NCBI GenBank assembly: GCA_016781775.1
Contig: JADDPR010000426.1
Span: 1-9,363, forward strand
Length of the DNA: 9,363 bases
From: Rubrobacter sp.
Lineage (GTDB): Bacteria; Actinomycetota; Rubrobacteria; Rubrobacterales; Rubrobacteraceae
Reading direction: 5' to 3'
The position numbers and the translations under genes were made by a program. Shown one piece after another: positions 6,765 through 9,363 of the stretch. Numbering within the stretch: the first letter of the stretch is position 1; each line of letters opens with the position of its first letter. Below the pieces are notes generated by a model. That model worked only from the letters and a program-made list of their open reading frames with translations, searched no databases and had not been told where the DNA came from.

Positions 6765-8043
6765 TCTTGACCACCTCCACGAAACGGTCGAGCTCCCCTC
6801 TGGTCCGCTTCTCCGTCACCGCGAGGAGCATCGCCCCATCCCCGAGGTCGAGCCCCCCGATCATCCCGTTCTCCAGCAGCGCCTCGTTGGCCTTCCCCAC
6901 GTCCGGCAGCTCGACGGCGAACTCCCACAGAAACGGCGCCTCCGGGTACCGCAGCGAGAAGCCCGCCTCCTCCAACCTACCGGCGAGGTAGTGGGCCTTG
7001 GAGAGGGAGAGCTCGGCGACCTTGCGTAACCCCTCCGGCCCCATAAGCGCCGCGTAGACCGTCGCGGCGAGGGCGGTGAGGGCCTGATTGGTGCAGATGT
7101 TCGAGTTGGCTCGGGCACGGCGGATGTCCTGCTCGCGCGCCCGAAGCGTCAGCACGTAGGCCAGCTTGCCCTCCTTGTCGACCGTCTCCCCGCAGATGCG
7201 CCCCGGAAGCTGGCGAACAAACTCGGGCCTGGTCGCCATGTAGCCAGCATACGGACCACCGAAGAGGAGCGGCATCCCCAACGGCTGGGCCTCCCCTACC
7301 GCGACGTCGGCCCCGAGCTTGCCGGGGGCCTCGAGAACGGCGAGCGAGACGGGATCGCAGACCGCGACCGCGAGCGCCCCCACCGCGTGCGCGGCCTCCG
7401 ACGCGGCCTCCACGTCCTCGACCGCGCCGAAGTAGTTCGGGCTCTGGACGAAGACGCCGGAGACGTCGTCCGGGACGTCGGAGAAGTTCGTCGTCCCCCC
7501 CTCGAAGGGCAACTCCACGGTCACGACACCGTACGTCTCTATTACCTCGCGGTAGCGAGGGTTCAGGCCTTTGGAGACCGCCACCTTCGGGTCGCGCTTG
7601 GTCTGGCGGGCGGTCATGAGCGCGGCCTCGGCGACAGCGTTCGCGCCGTCGTAGACGGAGGCATTGGAGATCTCGAGCCCGGTAAGCTCGGAGATCACGG
7701 ATTGGAACTCAAAGATGGCCTGCAAGACGCCCTGGCTTATCTCTGGCTGGTAGGGCGTATAAGAGGTCAGAAACTCCCCACGGGAGGTGATCGCTCCGAT
7801 GGCGGAAGGTGTGATCCTGTCGTAAGCCCCCGCCCCCAGGAAGATCGGGAGCCCCGCGACGTTCTCCCTCGCCAGCCCCTCCACATCGGAGAGGGCCTCG
7901 TATTCGGAGAGTGCCGGCGGGAGGTCGAGCTCCCCCTCGAACTTCGGCGAGACGTCGGCGAAGAGGTCGTCCACCGTCCCCGCCCCGATTGCCTCCAGCA
8001 TCTCACGGACGTCGCCTTCGGTGTGCGGTGTGAATCGCGCCAC
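6754..8043 (-). CDS. gcvPA: Glycine dehydrogenase (decarboxylating) subunit 1
   Basis: N-terminal half of the split P protein, partner of gcvPB in glycine decarboxylation. 429 residues, slightly shorter than the usual 440-450. Landmarks: FTPHTEGDVREMLEAIG (4-20), GAGAYDRITPSAI (70-82), FLTSYTPYQPEISQGVLQA (91-109) with the family-typical QPEISQG, NASVYDGANAVAEA (127-140), QSPNYFG, FGGPYAGYMA, GETVDKEGKLAYVLTLRARE and SNICTNQAL. It has no lysine-PLP motif of its own, as expected for this subunit. The start is GTG at 8043, giving the usual MARFTPHT-type N-terminus, with AAGGGGGT about 9 bases upstream. It is the first gene of the operon; its leader carries a tandem glycine riboswitch. It overlaps gcvPB by 11 bases. 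Confidence 0.97.
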   Translation of the reverse strand: MARFTPHTEGDVREMLEAIGAGTVDDLFADVSPKFEGELDLPPALSEYEALSDVEGLARENVAGLPIFLGAGAYDRITPSAIGAITSRGEFLTSYTPYQPEISQGVLQAIFEFQSVISELTGLEISNASVYDGANAVAEAALMTARQTKRDPKVAVSKGLNPRYREVIETYGVVTVELPFEGGTTNFSDVPDDVSGVFVQSPNYFGAVEDVEAASEAAHAVGALAVAVCDPVSLAVLEAPGKLGADVAVGEAQPLGMPLLFGGPYAGYMATRPEFVRQLPGRICGETVDKEGKLAYVLTLRAREQDIRRARANSNICTNQALTALAATVYAALMGPEGLRKVAELSLSKAHYLAGRLEEAGFSLRYPEAPFLWEFAVELPDVGKANEALLENGMIGGLDLGDGAMLLAVTEKRTRGELDRFVEVVKNAG

Positions 8044-8084
8044 GCGGTCCTACCCCCTTGGTTTTAGGGTGAGCGTTCTCCCTT
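8044..8084 (-). promoter_or_regulatory. Riboswitch expression platform with ribosome site and candidate anti-SD
   Basis: Between aptamer II and the GTG start the minus strand contains CTCACCC followed by AAGGGGGTAGG. The first can pair with the GGGGGT(AG) of the ribosome site, with a bulged C, forming a small hairpin that would hide it. There is no GC hairpin plus U-run. Glycine binding would therefore more likely act on translation initiation than on transcription termination. The pairing is short and the switch mechanism is inferred. Confidence 0.4.
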
Positions 8085-8089
8085 CTCCG

Positions 8090-8290
8090 CCCTGTCCTAA
8101 ACCTGAGAGTGTTACCCCGTCGGCGCCAGCCCGCGTCGGCCAAAGAGGCCGGCAGGCCGAACTTTCCAGGACGCCCTCCGGCTCGCGGTCCTTTTGCCTG
8201 AGAGATTCGGCCCGCAGCGGTCACAGCCGCCGCGAACCTTTCACCTTCGGCGGTCGCGTGGGATTCCCCATCCCCGCGACTCTCTCCCGC
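8090..8290 (-). promoter_or_regulatory. Tandem (two-aptamer) glycine riboswitch
   Basis: The leader of gcvPA carries two glycine aptamers. Aptamer I (8185-8290) starts GCGGGAGAGAG, has CCGCCGAAGGTGAAAGG in the middle and AATCTCTCAGGCAAAAGGAC at the end, closed by GCGG/CCGC. Aptamer II (8090-8171) starts TCCTGGAAAG, has GCCGACGGGGTAACACTCTC and AGGTTTAGGACAGGG, closed by CCTG/CAGG. A linker of about 13 bases separates them, as in the classical tandem form. The CTCTCAGG and (A)GGAC cores are the diagnostic conserved elements of this class, and glycine cleavage genes are its usual targets. Glycine binding normally turns such operons on. Exact helix ends are hand-folded and may shift by a few bases. 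Confidence 0.93.
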
Positions 8291-8311
8291 GGCCCTCATC
8301 AGGCTCATCCC

Positions 8312-8320
8312 AGATTAGCA
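8312..8320 (-). promoter_or_regulatory. Candidate extended -10 promoter for the gcv operon
   Basis: On the minus strand TGC-TAATCT (8320-8312) matches an extended -10 element (TGn plus TANNNT). Transcription would begin near 8305, about 15 bases before the first riboswitch helix, which is a sensible distance. No good -35 box lies 16-18 bases further upstream. The call rests on the hexamer and its position. Confidence 0.35.
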
Positions 8321-8433
8321 CAATGCCGGTTCGCTCGCTCTCATAGGTACGATCGGTACGCCGGCCCACGGAGAAATAGCGAAAAGATTCGCAAAAAACC
8401 TCGTACAATCTCAACTTTCTTCACATGATTTTG

Positions 8434-8439
8434 TACACT
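8434..8439 (+). promoter_or_regulatory. Candidate -10 box of a leaderless sortase transcript
   Basis: TACACT (8434-8439) ends exactly 7 bases before the ATG at 8447, so the usual start point would coincide with the A of the start codon. No Shine-Dalgarno is present in CGACTCT before the ATG. This is the pattern of leaderless actinobacterial genes. A -35 box is weak (TCAACT at 8411-8416). A second TACAAT at 8404-8409 could be an alternative -10 giving a leader of about 30 bases. Confidence 0.4.
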
Positions 8440-8446
8440 CGACTCT

Positions 8447-9265
8447 ATGTCGCTCATGGACAAGAAACGGCCCAGCAGGCAACCGAACCAGATGCGCAAG
8501 TTCAAGAGGCGCAGAAGGACGGGCGTCTTCGTGCTCGCGGGGCTGGTTCTGCTGGTCCTCGGAACGCTGGCCTACTCCGGGCTCGTCTCGGCCCTCGGGG
8601 GGGGATCGGAGCCGGTAAGTCGCGTAGAAGCTCCGGCGGTCGAAGGAGCTCCCGAGGCGGTCTCAGAGGAGCCCGCCGCCGAGAAGCAGGCCAAGGAAGA
8701 GGCCGCGAGGCAGCGCGCCGCCGAGGAAGAAGAGGCACGCCAACGGGCCGCCGAGGAGAAAGCAGCGGCGGAGAGGGCCGCAGCCGAGGCCGCCAGGACG
8801 CCCGAGGACCCGACGATGTACCTCACGGTCCCGAAGCTCGGCGTCTACGGGCACACCGTCCGGAACGACTCTTCCGAGGATGCGCTGGCGCAGGGCGCGA
8901 TCAAGGTCCCCGGGACGGGCTTCCCGTGGGAGGAGAAGTCGACGAACACCTACATCGCGGGCCACCGCATCGGCTGGCCGGGCACCGAGAGCGACTACCA
9001 GTTCTACAACCTTCCGCTTATGCAGCAGGGTGACGAGGTCATCCTCGAGGACTCCGAGGGCAGGGTCTACAAGTACCAGGTGACCGAGATGTTCGCCGTC
9101 TCCCCCTCCGAAAGCTACGTAATGGACGCAATTCCTGGCCGCGACGTGATCTCCCTCCAGACCTGCACGGAGACCCCCGACGACTGGTGGACCATAGGTC
9201 CCAGCCTCTACGAGGGCGGCCCCGAATCCGGGCGCCTCGTCGTACGCGCCGACCGCGTCGCCTAG
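8447..9265 (+). CDS. Membrane-anchored sortase, probably class E or D type
   Basis: Cysteine transpeptidase that joins sorted surface proteins to the cell wall or builds pili. 272 residues: basic cytoplasmic N-terminus (1-25, with KFKRRRR), one membrane segment (about 26-46, VFVLAGLVLLVLGTLAYSGL), an Ala/Glu/Arg-rich helical stalk (about 70-117), then the sortase barrel (about 122-272). Catalytic residues are all visible: His173 in YIAGHRIGWPG, Cys240 in SLQTCTETPDDWW (TLxTC-like), and Arg263 in SGRLVVRA. The anchor-first layout means the enzyme works on the outer face. The ATG at 8447 has no ribosome site; a -10-like TACACT ends 7 bases before it. A second in-frame ATG at 8456 is an alternative. 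No LPXTG/LAXTG substrate gene is in view, so it may be a housekeeping sortase. The family is firm; the class is tentative. Confidence 0.93.
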   Translation: MSLMDKKRPSRQPNQMRKFKRRRRTGVFVLAGLVLLVLGTLAYSGLVSALGGGSEPVSRVEAPAVEGAPEAVSEEPAAEKQAKEEAARQRAAEEEEARQRAAEEKAAAERAAAEAARTPEDPTMYLTVPKLGVYGHTVRNDSSEDALAQGAIKVPGTGFPWEEKSTNTYIAGHRIGWPGTESDYQFYNLPLMQQGDEVILEDSEGRVYKYQVTEMFAVSPSESYVMDAIPGRDVISLQTCTETPDDWWTIGPSLYEGGPESGRLVVRADRVA

Positions 9266-9363
9266 CCTTCCCGACCCGAGCAACACCTTATCCGGTAGTG
9301 CATCTCGCACCTCCCCCGTTGGCGAATTAAGACCCGTTATGGTCGCCGTATCATCCTCCATCT

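Noticed and set aside
8003..8308. A 101-codon minus-strand open frame across the glycine riboswitch
   Set aside because: The region is explained by two conserved aptamers; the frame is a by-product of GC-rich structured RNA and runs out of frame into gcvPA.
8379..8392. Small palindrome GCGAA-AAGA-TTCGC followed by a run of A
   Set aside because: On the plus strand the run is A, not T, and on the minus strand the T-run precedes the hairpin, so it is not a terminator; a 5-bp dyad alone is weak evidence for an operator.
9262..9303. A 13-residue minus-strand ORF with a good-looking GGGGGAGGT ribosome site
   Set aside because: Too short to support, its stop overlaps the sortase stop codon, and no downstream gene would make it a leader peptide.
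8663..9361. A 232-codon minus-strand open frame over the sortase
   Set aside because: Antisense to a sortase with intact His, Cys and Arg; its product is compositionally odd and has no recognisable domain.

Overview
The window looks like chromosomal DNA from a high-GC actinobacterium, most like Rubrobacter and its relatives. This is an impression from protein style, GC-rich third codon positions, TTG and GTG starts and a probable leaderless gene; no database search was possible. It is mostly core metabolism on the minus strand, with one cell-surface gene on the plus strand at the right end. I see no transposase, integrase, CRISPR array, tRNA or rRNA.

From left to right: (1) 1-1976, minus: transketolase, cut by the left edge with only a short C-terminal tail missing. 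(2) 1977-2141: spacer with two inverted repeats. (3) 2142-3323, minus: a half-size FUSC-type membrane protein. (4) 3324-3874: about 550 bases without a convincing gene. It holds an AT-rich island with a dyad and possible promoter, a short stretch with codon-like composition but no usable start, and strong overlapping GC hairpins just after gcvH. (5) 3875-8043, minus: a complete glycine cleavage operon transcribed gcvPA-gcvPB-gcvT-gcvH, with 11-base overlap, 2-base gap and 11-base gap at its junctions. (6) 8090-8290, minus: a tandem two-aptamer glycine riboswitch leading that operon, with a candidate promoter at its upstream end. (7) 8447-9265, plus: a membrane-anchored sortase, divergent from the gcv operon, with a helical charged stalk and probably a leaderless start. 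The last 98 bases hold no convincing gene.

The four gcv genes encode the P (two subunits), T and H proteins. Together with dihydrolipoamide dehydrogenase, which is not in the window, they break glycine into CO2, ammonia and methylene-tetrahydrofolate and reduce NAD+. The riboswitch senses the substrate glycine and should turn the operon on. No terminator with a U-run lies between aptamer and start codon, so control is more likely at translation initiation. Transketolase (pentose phosphate pathway), the FUSC protein and the sortase have no evident functional link to glycine cleavage.

I did not find a clearly new system. The points most worth checking are the P-P-T-H gene order behind the riboswitch, the putative leaderless sortase with its repetitive stalk, the overlapping hairpins downstream of gcvH, and the coding-like remnant at 3653-3820.
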